DNA from: Aliihoeflea sp052435735 | GTDB lineage: Bacteria; Pseudomonadota; Alphaproteobacteria; Rhizobiales; Rhizobiaceae | Direction of reading: 5' to 3' | NCBI GenBank assembly: GCA_052435735.1 | Contig: JBQVNB010000002.1 | Coordinates: forward strand, 124,001-188,000 | Length of the DNA stretch: 64,000 nucleotides | Part shown: piece after piece, positions 34,201 to 43,107 of the stretch | Numbering within the stretch: the first letter of the stretch is position 1 | Layout: each line of letters begins with the position of its first letter | Made by a program: the position numbers and the translations under genes | The notes under the pieces: generated by a model | The model's input: the letters and a program-made list of their open reading frames with translations, nothing else | What the model was told of the DNA's origin: nothing | Databases searched by the model: none

Positions 34201-37200
34201 TTCCGACGGCGCACGCAGCGCCGGGTCGGGATAGAGGAGGTAGCGCGCGAGCTTCTGGACGCCGGCGGCGTCGGCAAGCGAGAGACCGACATGGCGGGTC
34301 TGCACCTGCGAGCGCGTCCAGGCGAGCATCGCCTGCCGTTCGAAGGATTCGGGATTGTCGAAGCGGGTCGCGGCGGCGCGCGCATCGTCCTCCGTCGCCG
34401 TCACGACGGTCCAGAAGGTCAGCGAGACTTCCTTGCCAGCCGGCACGCGCACCTTGCAGCGGATCGACAGGATCGGGTCGAGGGTGAACCCGTCTTTGCC
34501 CTCGAACGCCGCATTGCGGTCGAAGGCGGCGGGGTCGACGATTGAGCGGCCGCGCCCGAGGAATTCGCGCCGGTCGGTCTGGGCGCGCGCCTCGCGCGAG
34601 ATGCCGGCGCCGGCGGTGACGAAATGCGCGAAGGCGACGTCCGCCTCGCCCGGCGCGCGCTTGTTGCGCCGCGCAAGGATCAGGCTGCCTTCGTTGGCGA
34701 TGGTCGTCTTGACGAACATCTTGGAGAAGGCCGGATGCGCCTGGTCGCTAGCTTCCGGCGCCAGCGCCAGTTCGCCATAGGAGGTGATCTCGAGATGCTG
34801 GTCGACGTCGCCATTGTTGGAGATGGTGATCCGCCGCGCCTCGCCATTCGCTTCGGAGGTGACGATCGCCTCGACCTTGGTCGTGATCGGGCCGACGCGC
34901 TTCATGAACGTCGCCTTGTCGTCGCTGAAGATCGCCTCGGTCCGCTCGTTCTCCGCGGCCTTCGGGTCGCCGGTCGCCGACCACCATGCGCCCGTCGCCG
35001 GGTCCGAGACGAAGATGAAAGTGCCGGAGCGGTCCTCGACCGGATCGCCCGACCAGCGCGTGACCGCGATGTCGCCGCAGCGGCTGTAGCCGGTGCCCTT
35101 GGCAGTGAGCATGACGCTGTAATAGCCGTTCGACATCAGGCTCGTGGCAGGCAGCGCGTGCACGGGGTCGGCGACGACGCGGATGTCCGAGCTCGTCTCT
35201 ACCTCTTCCGCCGTCGTGCGGTCGCCCGCTTCCGCGCGCGCCTTGGTGGCCGGCACGTCGCGCGGCGCCTTCTCCTGCAGCAGCAGCTCTGCCGCCTCGA
35301 TCACCGCGTCGGAATGAAAGCGGTCGCGCATGCGGCCTTCGAAGACGACGTTGGCGATCGCGACGATCGACATGCCGGTATGGTGGGCCATGTAGTTGCG
35401 CACGACGGCGCAGGCGGCGCCCGTCGGCACGCGCGTCGGCGTGAAGTCGATCGCGTCGTAGTAGCCGTAGCGCCCGCGTCCGCCGATCGATTCGAGTTCG
35501 GCCAAGTTGAGCACCGCCTCGCGCGGTTTGAACTGCGCGGCGAGCAGCGTCGCATAGGGCGCGATGACGATGTTCTGCGCGAGGCCGCGCTTGAGGCCAA
35601 GGCCGGGTACGCCGAAGTTCGTGTACTGGTAGGTCATCTCGCGATCTCGCGCATTGTAGGCGCTTTCCGAGATACCCCACGGAATGCCCTTCGAGCGCGC
35701 ATAGCGGATCTGGCGGGCGATGATGAGATTGTTGGTCTGGTTGAGGATGCCACCGAGCGGCTCCTTCATCACCAGCGGCGGCATCAGATATTCGAACATC
35801 GAGCCGGACCAGGAGACGAGCGCGCCGGAAAAGCCGACGAGCGTCACCGGACGGCCGAGCCGCATCCAGTGGTCCGTCGGCAGGTCGCCCTTGGCGATGG
35901 CAAAGAGGCTCGTCAGCCTCGCTTCGGAGGCCAGCAGATCGTAGCAGGCCTCGTCGAGCTGGCGTTGGTCGACGCGATAGCCGATGGAGAGCAGCTTGCG
36001 GTCGGCGCGCATCAGGAAGGAGAACTCCATCTCGAAGGCGAACTGACGTGCACGGTCGCGCAACGCGATCAGGTCGCGGCGCAGTGCCGTCACATGCGCG
36101 TCCTCGATGTGGGAATCCGCAATGTGGGACTGGCAGGTCGCTTCGAGTTTGTTTGCCCAGAGCGCCAGCGTCTCGCTGGCACGCGAACCGATTTCCTCGT
36201 CGATGGATCGCGCCAGCTTGCGGATGTCGGCGGCGAGGACCGCGAGGTTGATGGTGCGGATCGCGGCGGTTTCCGGCTCGCTGCGGATCGTTTCGACCGC
36301 GCGGCGCATCCCGTCCACGCGCTCGCGCAGGCGCTGGCGAAGCGGCCGGAGCGGACGGCGATCGTCCGGCAGTTCGTCGAGGCTTTCCTCGAGGATCGTC
36401 ACGCAGTCGAGGATGCCGGTGTAGTCGCCCTGGAGATGCGCGGCGGGCGCCTGCGCCCAGATGTTGCACGTCGCCGCCACGGTGACGAGGTGCCCGGCCA
36501 GATTGCCGCTGTCGACCGACGAGACGTAGAGCGGCAGGAGCGGCTTCAGCGTCTGCGTGTCGTACCAGTTGTAGAGATGTCCGCGGTGACGCTCCATGCG
36601 CTCGATCGTCGAGATCGTGCTTTCCATCTGCCGCACGGCATCCGCCAAGCTTATCCAGCCGAAGTCGCGGGCCGAGACGATCGACAGAAGATAGATGCCG
36701 ATATTCGTGGGCGAGGTGCGCGGTGCGACGACCGGGGAGGGGGTCTCCTGGAAATTGTCCGGCGGCAGAAAATTGTGCTCGGCCGTGACGAAGGTCTCGT
36801 AATAGAGCCAGGTCCGGCGGGCGGCAGTGCGCAGCTTAGCGGCATCGGCCGGATCGACGACGAGTTGGTCCTCCGTCTCCGCCGATCGGCTGATCAGCCA
36901 GGCGAAGCTTGGAGCGCCGGCCCAGAAAAGCAGGAAGATGCCGGCCACGATGACGCCGGTTCGCTCGCCGATGACCGCGATCGAAAAGCCGACCAGCGCG
37001 ATCACGAGCGAGCCGATCATCATGGCGTGGTAGGTCGGCAGCGTCTCGCCGCCGCGCGCCGCATCGGAGGCCGTCCGCCATTCGAGCAGCTTGCGACGGG
37101 TGAAGAAGACCCGGGTGAGCGTGCGCACGATCGCGTCCGCCGACGCCCATGCCTGATGCGCGATGAGCAGGACCTTGAGCACGACCTGCGCGGTCGCGAA

Positions 37201-39819
37201 TGCGAATTCGCGCGCCAGTGCCGAGAAATGGCTGCGCAAGGTCGCCTCTGAATTGCGCGGCATGAGCGCGTCGACGATCGAATAGGTCAGCGCGAGGACG
37301 AGGCTCAGGATCAAAAGCGCCTGCCATTGCGCGGCATAGGCGAAGGGCAGCAGCGTCCAGCCGGCGATCGAGGCCAGCACCCAGGAGATCGGCGTCAGCG
37401 AGCGGCGCAGATTGTCGATCATCTTCCAGCGCGACAGGCCCGGAATTTCCGAGCGCGGATCGAGGATGAAGGGCAGAAGCTGCCAGTCGCCCCTGATCCA
37501 GCGATGGTTGCGCGAGGCGTCAACCGAATAGCGGGTCGGGTAATCCTCGATCAGTTCGACGTCGGTCACGAGCGCGCAGCGCGCCCATGCACCTTCCAGA
37601 AGGTCATGGCTGAGGACGACGTTCTCGGGAATCCGGTCCTTGAGCGCGGCCTCCATCGCGTCGATGTGGTAGAGACCCTTGCCGGTGAAGGTGCCGGAAT
37701 CGAACAGGTCCTGATAGACATCCGAGACGGCGAAGACGTAGGGGTCCATGCCTCGGTTGGCCGAAAAGATGCGCTGGAAGAACGACGCCTCGTTGCCGGT
37801 AGTCAGCGACGGCGTCACGCGCGGCTGCAGGATGCCGTAGCCGGCGAGGATGCGGCCCGTCCTGGCGTCGATGACCGGTCGGTTCAGCGGATGCGACATC
37901 TTGCCGACGAGCTTGGCGACCGCGTCGCGCGTCATACGCGTGTCGGCATCGAGCGTCAGCACATATTGCACGTTCGCCGGCAGCGGCGTGGTCGGTGCGA
38001 TGAAGGTCGTGTCGAGGTCGCCGCGCAGGAGCGCATTCAGTTCGTGCAGCTTGCCGCGCTTGCGTTCCCACCCTATCCAGGCGCCTTCGGCCTCGTTGTA
38101 GAGCCGGCGGCGGTGGAGGACGTGAAAACGCGGTCGATCCTCTCGCGGATAGCGTGCGTTCAGCGCCGCGACACGCTTGCGGGCGTGTTCGAGGATTTCC
38201 ATGTCCTCGACGGTCTGCTCCGACTGGCTGTCGCGCCAGTCCGAGAGGATCGCGAAGTCGAGTTCGCCCTGCATGTTGGCGAGATAATGCACCTCGAGAT
38301 TGTGGAGCGCGTCCTCCACGTCGTCGCGCGATCCGATCAGGATCGGCAGCGCGACCAGCGTGCGCGCATGGGCGGGCACGCCGTCCTTGTATTCGTAGCC
38401 GATCAGCCGCGTCGGCTCGACGAGCAGCGATGCGACGGTGTTGAAAAGGCCAAGTGCCGCCTCGCTCGCCGGCAGGAGGAACAGCGCCAGAAGCAGCGTC
38501 ACCGCGAAGGTCGACAGGCCGATGCCTTCGAGCGTGAAGCCGACGGCGATGAGCAGGAGCGCGGTCAGAAGCGCCGCCGGAACGACGATGCCCGTCCAGC
38601 TCGTGCGCTTGTAGAACCTGCGCAATCTGGTGGGCCATTTCGGCGAAAAGCCGATCGCATGTTCGAATTCGGCGCGGCGCGGGCCGACGACGAAGATGCC
38701 GATGTCGGGACAGGTCTGCTGGCCCATCGCGACCGCGCGGTCTGCGGCCATGGCGATCGCCCGCTCGGTCACGTCGCGTTCGGAAAGCTCGGTCCCGCCG
38801 GCCAGTTCCTCGATCGCGCGGCGATACTGGTCGCGCGACTGGAAGTCGAGTTCGGCGAAGTCGGTATGCGCGCGCAATGTCCGGTCGACATGGCTCAATT
38901 CCTCGAACCACACGGTCCAGTCCGTGTCGTCGACGAGCCGCAGGCCCTTGATGATGTTGCCGGTGGTGACGTTGCCTGCGGAGAGGGTGGAGTGCTCGCG
39001 CCGCGCGATTTCCTCGGCATCGAGGTCGAAGCGCTCGAGTTCCGTTTCCAGCCAGCCGAGCGCGCTGGCGGCGTATTGGGTGCCGTCGCGCAGGCGGAAC
39101 AGAAGTTGGGTGGCAAAGGTCGTGTCGCGCGCATGGGCCTCGTAGGTGCCAAGCACGCGAAGTTCCTCTTCCACGGAGCCCTGTGCAAGCGCCTCGTCGG
39201 CCACCTTGTTGGCCACGGCGCGCATCTGGTGCGCGCGCTTCACACGCACGGCCAACCGGCGCAGATTCTCCACCAGCACGAAGCGAAGCAGCGACGGCAG
39301 CGCCCACAATTCGCCGATAGAAAGCGGATCGACGTCCTGGAAGGCGGCGACCATTGTTTCGAACCCGGCGACGGAGATCGCGCTGTCGCATTGCGCTACA
39401 TAGGTCCAGGCCAGAACGAGCGCCCGGGGGACTTGTCTCCCGTCCGGCAGCGTCATCACGGGCAGCTTTTTGAAGAAGCGCGGCGGCAGGTCGCGCCGCA
39501 CCTGCAGGATGGTGTCTTCGACAAGATAGTGGTTGTCGAGCAGCCAGTTTGCAGCGGGTGTGACAGGCTCGCCATTCTGCTGGGCGGTTCCCAGATAGGT
39601 CACGACCGCGAGGATCGTGTCGGCGTTCTCGTTGGCGCGCTGGCGCAGATCCAGTTCGAAAAGGTCGAACTCGGCCTCGAAGCGCCCGGCCGCGAGGTCG
39701 TAGCCCAGCGCGTGCAGGGTCAGGTCTTTTCCGGGGGCGAAGCGAATGGGCGTATCGACTGCAGCAGGCAGGAGCGGAGCGGCGTCGCGGATGCGGGCCG
39801 GATCGGTCTGGATGTTCAT
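31300..39819 (-). CDS. ndvB: Cyclic beta-1,2-glucan synthase
   Basis: A giant inner-membrane enzyme of 2839 residues that initiates, elongates, phosphorolyses and cyclises beta-1,2-glucan. Regions in order: a soluble N-terminal part (1-400), first membrane helices (about 406-465), the GT84 glycosyltransferase domain with YVLTLDADTRMTRDAV (DxD near residue 624) and NHRWIRGDWQLLPFI (near 769), a second membrane cluster (about 800-1000), a glucoamylase-like region (GFSGALVSWSGSMFEYLMPP, about 1300-1500), and two carbohydrate-binding plus GH94 phosphorylase regions ending in GGDWNDGMNRVGEAG (near 2520). Length agrees with NdvB/ChvB/Cgs (about 2830-2870). ATG 39819 was chosen over a TTG two codons upstream. 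No frameshift seen. Confidence 0.97.
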   Translation of the reverse strand: MNIQTDPARIRDAAPLLPAAVDTPIRFAPGKDLTLHALGYDLAAGRFEAEFDLFELDLRQRANENADTILAVVTYLGTAQQNGEPVTPAANWLLDNHYLVEDTILQVRRDLPPRFFKKLPVMTLPDGRQVPRALVLAWTYVAQCDSAISVAGFETMVAAFQDVDPLSIGELWALPSLLRFVLVENLRRLAVRVKRAHQMRAVANKVADEALAQGSVEEELRVLGTYEAHARDTTFATQLLFRLRDGTQYAASALGWLETELERFDLDAEEIARREHSTLSAGNVTTGNIIKGLRLVDDTDWTVWFEELSHVDRTLRAHTDFAELDFQSRDQYRRAIEELAGGTELSERDVTERAIAMAADRAVAMGQQTCPDIGIFVVGPRRAEFEHAIGFSPKWPTRLRRFYKRTSWTGIVVPAALLTALLLIAVGFTLEGIGLSTFAVTLLLALFLLPASEAALGLFNTVASLLVEPTRLIGYEYKDGVPAHARTLVALPILIGSRDDVEDALHNLEVHYLANMQGELDFAILSDWRDSQSEQTVEDMEILEHARKRVAALNARYPREDRPRFHVLHRRRLYNEAEGAWIGWERKRGKLHELNALLRGDLDTTFIAPTTPLPANVQYVLTLDADTRMTRDAVAKLVGKMSHPLNRPVIDARTGRILAGYGILQPRVTPSLTTGNEASFFQRIFSANRGMDPYVFAVSDVYQDLFDSGTFTGKGLYHIDAMEAALKDRIPENVVLSHDLLEGAWARCALVTDVELIEDYPTRYSVDASRNHRWIRGDWQLLPFILDPRSEIPGLSRWKMIDNLRRSLTPISWVLASIAGWTLLPFAYAAQWQALLILSLVLALTYSIVDALMPRNSEATLRSHFSALAREFAFATAQVVLKVLLIAHQAWASADAIVRTLTRVFFTRRKLLEWRTASDAARGGETLPTYHAMMIGSLVIALVGFSIAVIGERTGVIVAGIFLLFWAGAPSFAWLISRSAETEDQLVVDPADAAKLRTAARRTWLYYETFVTAEHNFLPPDNFQETPSPVVAPRTSPTNIGIYLLSIVSARDFGWISLADAVRQMESTISTIERMERHRGHLYNWYDTQTLKPLLPLYVSSVDSGNLAGHLVTVAATCNIWAQAPAAHLQGDYTGILDCVTILEESLDELPDDRRPLRPLRQRLRERVDGMRRAVETIRSEPETAAIRTINLAVLAADIRKLARSIDEEIGSRASETLALWANKLEATCQSHIADSHIEDAHVTALRRDLIALRDRARQFAFEMEFSFLMRADRKLLSIGYRVDQRQLDEACYDLLASEARLTSLFAIAKGDLPTDHWMRLGRPVTLVGFSGALVSWSGSMFEYLMPPLVMKEPLGGILNQTNNLIIARQIRYARSKGIPWGISESAYNARDREMTYQYTNFGVPGLGLKRGLAQNIVIAPYATLLAAQFKPREAVLNLAELESIGGRGRYGYYDAIDFTPTRVPTGAACAVVRNYMAHHTGMSIVAIANVVFEGRMRDRFHSDAVIEAAELLLQEKAPRDVPATKARAEAGDRTTAEEVETSSDIRVVADPVHALPATSLMSNGYYSVMLTAKGTGYSRCGDIAVTRWSGDPVEDRSGTFIFVSDPATGAWWSATGDPKAAENERTEAIFSDDKATFMKRVGPITTKVEAIVTSEANGEARRITISNNGDVDQHLEITSYGELALAPEASDQAHPAFSKMFVKTTIANEGSLILARRNKRAPGEADVAFAHFVTAGAGISREARAQTDRREFLGRGRSIVDPAAFDRNAAFEGKDGFTLDPILSIRCKVRVPAGKEVSLTFWTVVTATEDDARAAATRFDNPESFERQAMLAWTRSQVQTRHVGLSLADAAGVQKLARYLLYPDPALRAPSESIIEGLGSQSALWPTSISGDFPIFALRIADVADLEIVASALRMQEYLRTHGLVADLVIVNEQASSYVQDLQQAIEQLCDNSRMRGRELGPRQHIFAVRRDLMDDRTYKTLLAVARVVLHTRNGTIFDQIDRAEAIAHQELGQRRALAPAQTAKPIARLAPVAAADGSGLAMWNGYGGFADDGRTYVVRLDGRSHTPQPWINVIANENFGFHVSAEGAAFTWSRNSRDFQITPWTNDPVTNRPGEGLYIVDRDTNEAFSPIAAVLRDPSLIYEARHGQGSSTFSVERSRVAAELTHIVDPSDPVRISRLRLSNTGDTPKRLRVYAYVEWVMGVNRTRSSATTVPGHDATADMVTATNPYHLDYGDRVAFLAGDRAVQSFTCDRAEFLGLRGSSERPAAVVSAASLSRTAEAGRDICGAVAFDIDIGAGAEETLTLYLGDAGSLAEARNLVQHHRQQSFDERLRRNGESWRDFADALQVETPDPAFDALVNTWLPYQAFACRIRARAAFYQASGAYGFRDQLQDTLALLLHDPSLARAQILNAAGRQFREGDVQHWWLPRSGAGVRTMISDDVVWLAHGTHRYVTVTGDAAVLDETLPFLEGEMLQEGQHDAFFTPQPSKDSASLYEHCARALDLAVRRTGPHGLPLILGGDWNDGMNRVGEAGRGESVWLGWFLAATLRDFAAIADERGDAKRAEAWRRHLDQLKIAIEDAGWDGEWYRRGYYDDGSPLGSSQSDECRIDSLAQSWAVLSGFGPKDRASQAMTSAQDWLLDEEHDLIRLFTPPFENTPKEPGYIKGYPPGVRENGGQYTHAATWFVLALAALGRSDDAYHAFSVINPVNHSRDRAAADAYRVEPYVVAADVYSEADRAGRGGWTWYTGSAGWLYRAAVEGILGIERSGDTISIDPRLPSNWPGFHAKMRFGQAEYRISIVRGTAKSIVLDGTQVQQIKLADQGHHEVVVTVANGELG

Positions 39820-39974
39820 GCTCAAAAAGAATCCGTCTAAGCGCTGTCGAACGCCCGACGCATGTCGGGCCGACGCTAAACCGATTCAAACGCGATTGGT
39901 TTCACGAAGGTAAGGGGGAGGCCGCTACACAATTCGTATCGGCGCGACATAAGACCGTGGGCCAAAAGTGCCAA

Positions 39975-40000
39975 GGGCGGCCCGCGATAGCGAGCCGCCC
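39975..40000 (-). terminator. Hairpin terminator after the RND pump operon
   Basis: GGGCGGC and GCCGCCC pair around a 12-base loop, 30 bases after the pump stop on the minus strand. It is followed by TTGG instead of a T run, so terminator strength is uncertain. The rest of the 210-base gap should hold the synthase promoter. Confidence 0.5.
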
Positions 40001-40029
40001 CTTCATCTGGGGGCCGGAAGCCAGAATTG

Positions 40030-43000
40030 CTATTCCGCCGGCTGCGGCGACGTGTTCGCGACAGGCTTGCGCGTTGCCTCGGAACGCTCCTTCGACGTGA
40101 TGAACGTATAGAACATCGGCACCACGAACAGCGTGAAGAAGGTGCCGATCAGCAGCCCTGAGAAGATCACGAGACCCATCGCCTGGCGGGCCGCTGCACC
40201 CGCGCCGGCCGCGATCATCAGCGGAATGACGGCGAGCGCCAGCGCGGCGGTCGTCATCAGGATCGGCCGCAGGCGCACGGTCGCCGAATAGACGATCGCC
40301 TCGCGGATCGACATGCCCTCGTCGCGCTTCTGGTTGGCGAACTCGACCAGGAGGATGCCGTGCTTGGTGATGATGCCGATAAGCGTGATGAGGCCCACCT
40401 GCGTATAGATGTTCAGCGTCCCCAGCCCCAGATTGAGCGGCAGGATCGCGCCGAAGATCGACAGCGGCACCGACATCAGGATGATGAACGGATCGCGGAA
40501 GCTTTCGAACTGCGCCGCGAGCAGGAGGTAGATCACCACGATCGCCAGCGAGAAGGCGACCAGGATCGTATTGCCCTGCTGGACCTCGAGCCGCGACTGG
40601 CCGGAATATTCGATGAAGAACGAATCCGGCAGCGCCGCCTGCGCGATTTCGGTGATGGTCTGCAGACCTGCACCCGTCGTGATGCCGGGCAGCGGCAGCG
40701 CCGAGATCGTGGCCGAGTTCAACTGGTTGAACTGCTCGATCGCGGCCGGTGCGGCATTGGTCGAGATGGTCACGACCGAGGAGAGCGGGATCATCTCACC
40801 GGTGGTCGCGCGGATGAAGAACTCGCCCAGTCTTTCCGGGTTGTCGCGATATTCCTGCGGCACCTGGGTGATGACGTCGTAGCTGTTCGACTCGCGGTCG
40901 AACTGCGCCACGGCCCCGCCGCCGACCAGAGCGCCGAGCGTCGTGCCGACATCGCTGACGGGTACGTTGAGCGCGGCCGCGCGTTCGCGGTCGATGGTGA
41001 TGGTCACCTGCGGCGCGTCGAAGGCGAGCGAGTTCTGGACGACGATGAACTGGCCGGTCGCTTCCGCCTCGCGGCGGATCTGGTCGGCGACTTCGTAGAC
41101 CTGGCTCGGATCGCCGGTCGACTGGACGATGAGCGAAATCGGCAGGCCGCCGCCGGCGCCCGGCAGCGAGGGCGGCGCGAAGACGAGCGCCTCGACGCCG
41201 TCGACCGTGCCGATCCGGGCCTGGATGTCCTGCTGGATTTCGGCCTGGCTCCGGTCGCGCTCGGCCCAATCTTTCAGAGCCCAGACCACGAAGCCCGAAT
41301 TGGTCTGACCTCCGAGCCCGACGATGGAAAAGCGCGAGCGCACTTCCTCGAGGTCGGTGGTCGCGGCCTCGATCTGTCCCGCATAGCCGGAGGTATAGGG
41401 CGTCGTCGCATAGCGCGGCGCGGTGACGAGCGAGAAAAGCGCTCCCGAATCCTCTTCGGGCGCGAGTTCGCTCGACGTGTTGAAGAACATGAAGGCGGTC
41501 ACGGCCACCAGCGCAGCCGAGATGAAGAGCGTCACCGGGCGATAGTTCAGCGAGCCCGAAACCATGCGGCCATACCAGTTCGACAGGCGGTCGAAGGTGC
41601 GGTCGACGAACATCTGGAAGCGGCTGTGTCCACCCGACTTCAAGAGCCGCGCGGACATCATCGGCGTTATGGTCAACGCGACGATGCCCGAAATGACGAC
41701 CGCGCCGGCGAGGGTGAAGGCGAACTCTCGGAAAAGCGCCCCGGTCAGACCGCCGGTAAAGCCGAGCGGCATGAAGACGGCGACGAGCGTCAGCGTCATG
41801 GCAACGATGGCGAGCGAGATTTCCTGCATGCCCTTGATGGACGCGGCCATCGGGGACAGGCCTTCCTCGATATGCCGGTGGATGTTTTCTACCACGATGA
41901 TCGCGTCGTCGACCACGAGGCCGATGGCGAGCACCATGGCCAGTAGCGAGAGCAGATTGATCGAATAGCCCATCATCAGGAGGAAGAAGCAGACGCCGAT
42001 CAGCGACAGCGGGATCGTCGCCACCGGCATAAGCACGGAGCGGAACGATCCCAGGAACAGAAGGATGACCACGACCACGATCGCGACCGCTTCCGCGATG
42101 GTGACGAACACCTCGTCGATGGAGGCCCGGATCGTGTCGGTCGCGTTGTAGACGAGCGAGACGTTCATCCCGTCCGGCAGCGTCGCCTGGATCGCCGGCA
42201 GTTCCGCGTTGACGGCATCTGCGGTGTCGAGCGGGTTGGCGGACGGCGTCGGGAAGATGCCGATGAACGTGCCCGGATTGCCGTTGAAGTTGACGACCGT
42301 GTCGGTGTTCTCGGCTGCAAGCTCGACATTTGCGACGTCGCGCAGCCGCACGACCTCGTCGCCGTCCGAGCGCAGTGGCAGGGCGCCGAAGGCCTCGGGC
42401 GTCTGCAGCGTCGATTCGAGCGTGATCGAATAGGCGACATATTCGTTGCGGGTCTGGCCGGGGGCCGACAGGAAGTTCGAGGCGTTGATGGCCTGCAGGA
42501 CTTCCGATGCCGTCACGCCGCGGCTGGCGAGCCGGATCGGGTCGATCCACACGCGCATCGCATAGTTCGCCGCACCGAGGATCTGCACCTCGGCGACGCC
42601 CTCGATGGTCGACATGCGCGGCCGGATGACGCGCTCCAGATACTCGGTGAGCTGCTCGGCCGTCATGTTCTCGTTCTGGAAGGCGAGATACATGATGGCG
42701 AATTGCTGGCCCGTTCCCTTGACGATGACCGGGTCTTCGGAGTCCGAGGGCAACTGCCCGCGCACCTGCTGAACCTTGGACATGACCTCGGTCAGCGCCA
42801 CGTCGGGATCGGCGCCGAGCTGCATCTGGACCGTCACCGTGCTCGACGAGGGGCGGCTGGCCGACGTCACATAGTCGATATTCTCCGTCGTCGAGACCGC
42901 TGACGCGATGGGTGCCGTGACGAAGCCCTGGATGAGCTCCGCGCTCGCGCCCGGATAGACGGTGTTGACGGTGATGACCGTCTCTTCGACCTCGGGATAT

Positions 43001-43107
43001 TCCCGGATCGACAGGTTGAAGAGGCCCTGGAAACCCAGGAGCAGGATGAGTGCCCCGAGGACCGTCGAAAGGACCGGGCGGCGCGTGAAGAGTTCGGAAA
43101 TGTTCAC
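40030..43107 (-). CDS. RND efflux pump inner-membrane transporter (HAE-1 type)
   Basis: A 1025-residue proton-driven drug exporter with the standard 12-helix, two-repeat layout: helix 1 (VLSTVLGALILLLGFQGLFN), the large periplasmic porter domain, helices 2-6 with the proton-relay pair VVDDAIIVVENIHRH (Asp near 399-400), and a second half starting SLNYRPVTLFISAALVAVTA. PVATIPLSLIGVCFFLLMMG and FVVPMFYTFI are HAE-1 hallmarks. It works with the adaptor encoded upstream and an outer-membrane TolC-type channel that is not in the window. The coding sequence overlaps the adaptor gene by four bases. Substrates unknown. Confidence 0.95.
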   Translation of the reverse strand: MNISELFTRRPVLSTVLGALILLLGFQGLFNLSIREYPEVEETVITVNTVYPGASAELIQGFVTAPIASAVSTTENIDYVTSASRPSSSTVTVQMQLGADPDVALTEVMSKVQQVRGQLPSDSEDPVIVKGTGQQFAIMYLAFQNENMTAEQLTEYLERVIRPRMSTIEGVAEVQILGAANYAMRVWIDPIRLASRGVTASEVLQAINASNFLSAPGQTRNEYVAYSITLESTLQTPEAFGALPLRSDGDEVVRLRDVANVELAAENTDTVVNFNGNPGTFIGIFPTPSANPLDTADAVNAELPAIQATLPDGMNVSLVYNATDTIRASIDEVFVTIAEAVAIVVVVILLFLGSFRSVLMPVATIPLSLIGVCFFLLMMGYSINLLSLLAMVLAIGLVVDDAIIVVENIHRHIEEGLSPMAASIKGMQEISLAIVAMTLTLVAVFMPLGFTGGLTGALFREFAFTLAGAVVISGIVALTITPMMSARLLKSGGHSRFQMFVDRTFDRLSNWYGRMVSGSLNYRPVTLFISAALVAVTAFMFFNTSSELAPEEDSGALFSLVTAPRYATTPYTSGYAGQIEAATTDLEEVRSRFSIVGLGGQTNSGFVVWALKDWAERDRSQAEIQQDIQARIGTVDGVEALVFAPPSLPGAGGGLPISLIVQSTGDPSQVYEVADQIRREAEATGQFIVVQNSLAFDAPQVTITIDRERAAALNVPVSDVGTTLGALVGGGAVAQFDRESNSYDVITQVPQEYRDNPERLGEFFIRATTGEMIPLSSVVTISTNAAPAAIEQFNQLNSATISALPLPGITTGAGLQTITEIAQAALPDSFFIEYSGQSRLEVQQGNTILVAFSLAIVVIYLLLAAQFESFRDPFIILMSVPLSIFGAILPLNLGLGTLNIYTQVGLITLIGIITKHGILLVEFANQKRDEGMSIREAIVYSATVRLRPILMTTAALALAVIPLMIAAGAGAAARQAMGLVIFSGLLIGTFFTLFVVPMFYTFITSKERSEATRKPVANTSPQPAE

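Noticed and set aside
32104..39840. Very long plus-strand ORFs (813, 875 and 837 codons) opposite the glucan synthase gene
   Set aside because: They are third-position shadows of a GC-rich gene: translations are Arg/Asp/Gly/Ala-rich with no domain, while the minus strand gives a full-length known enzyme.
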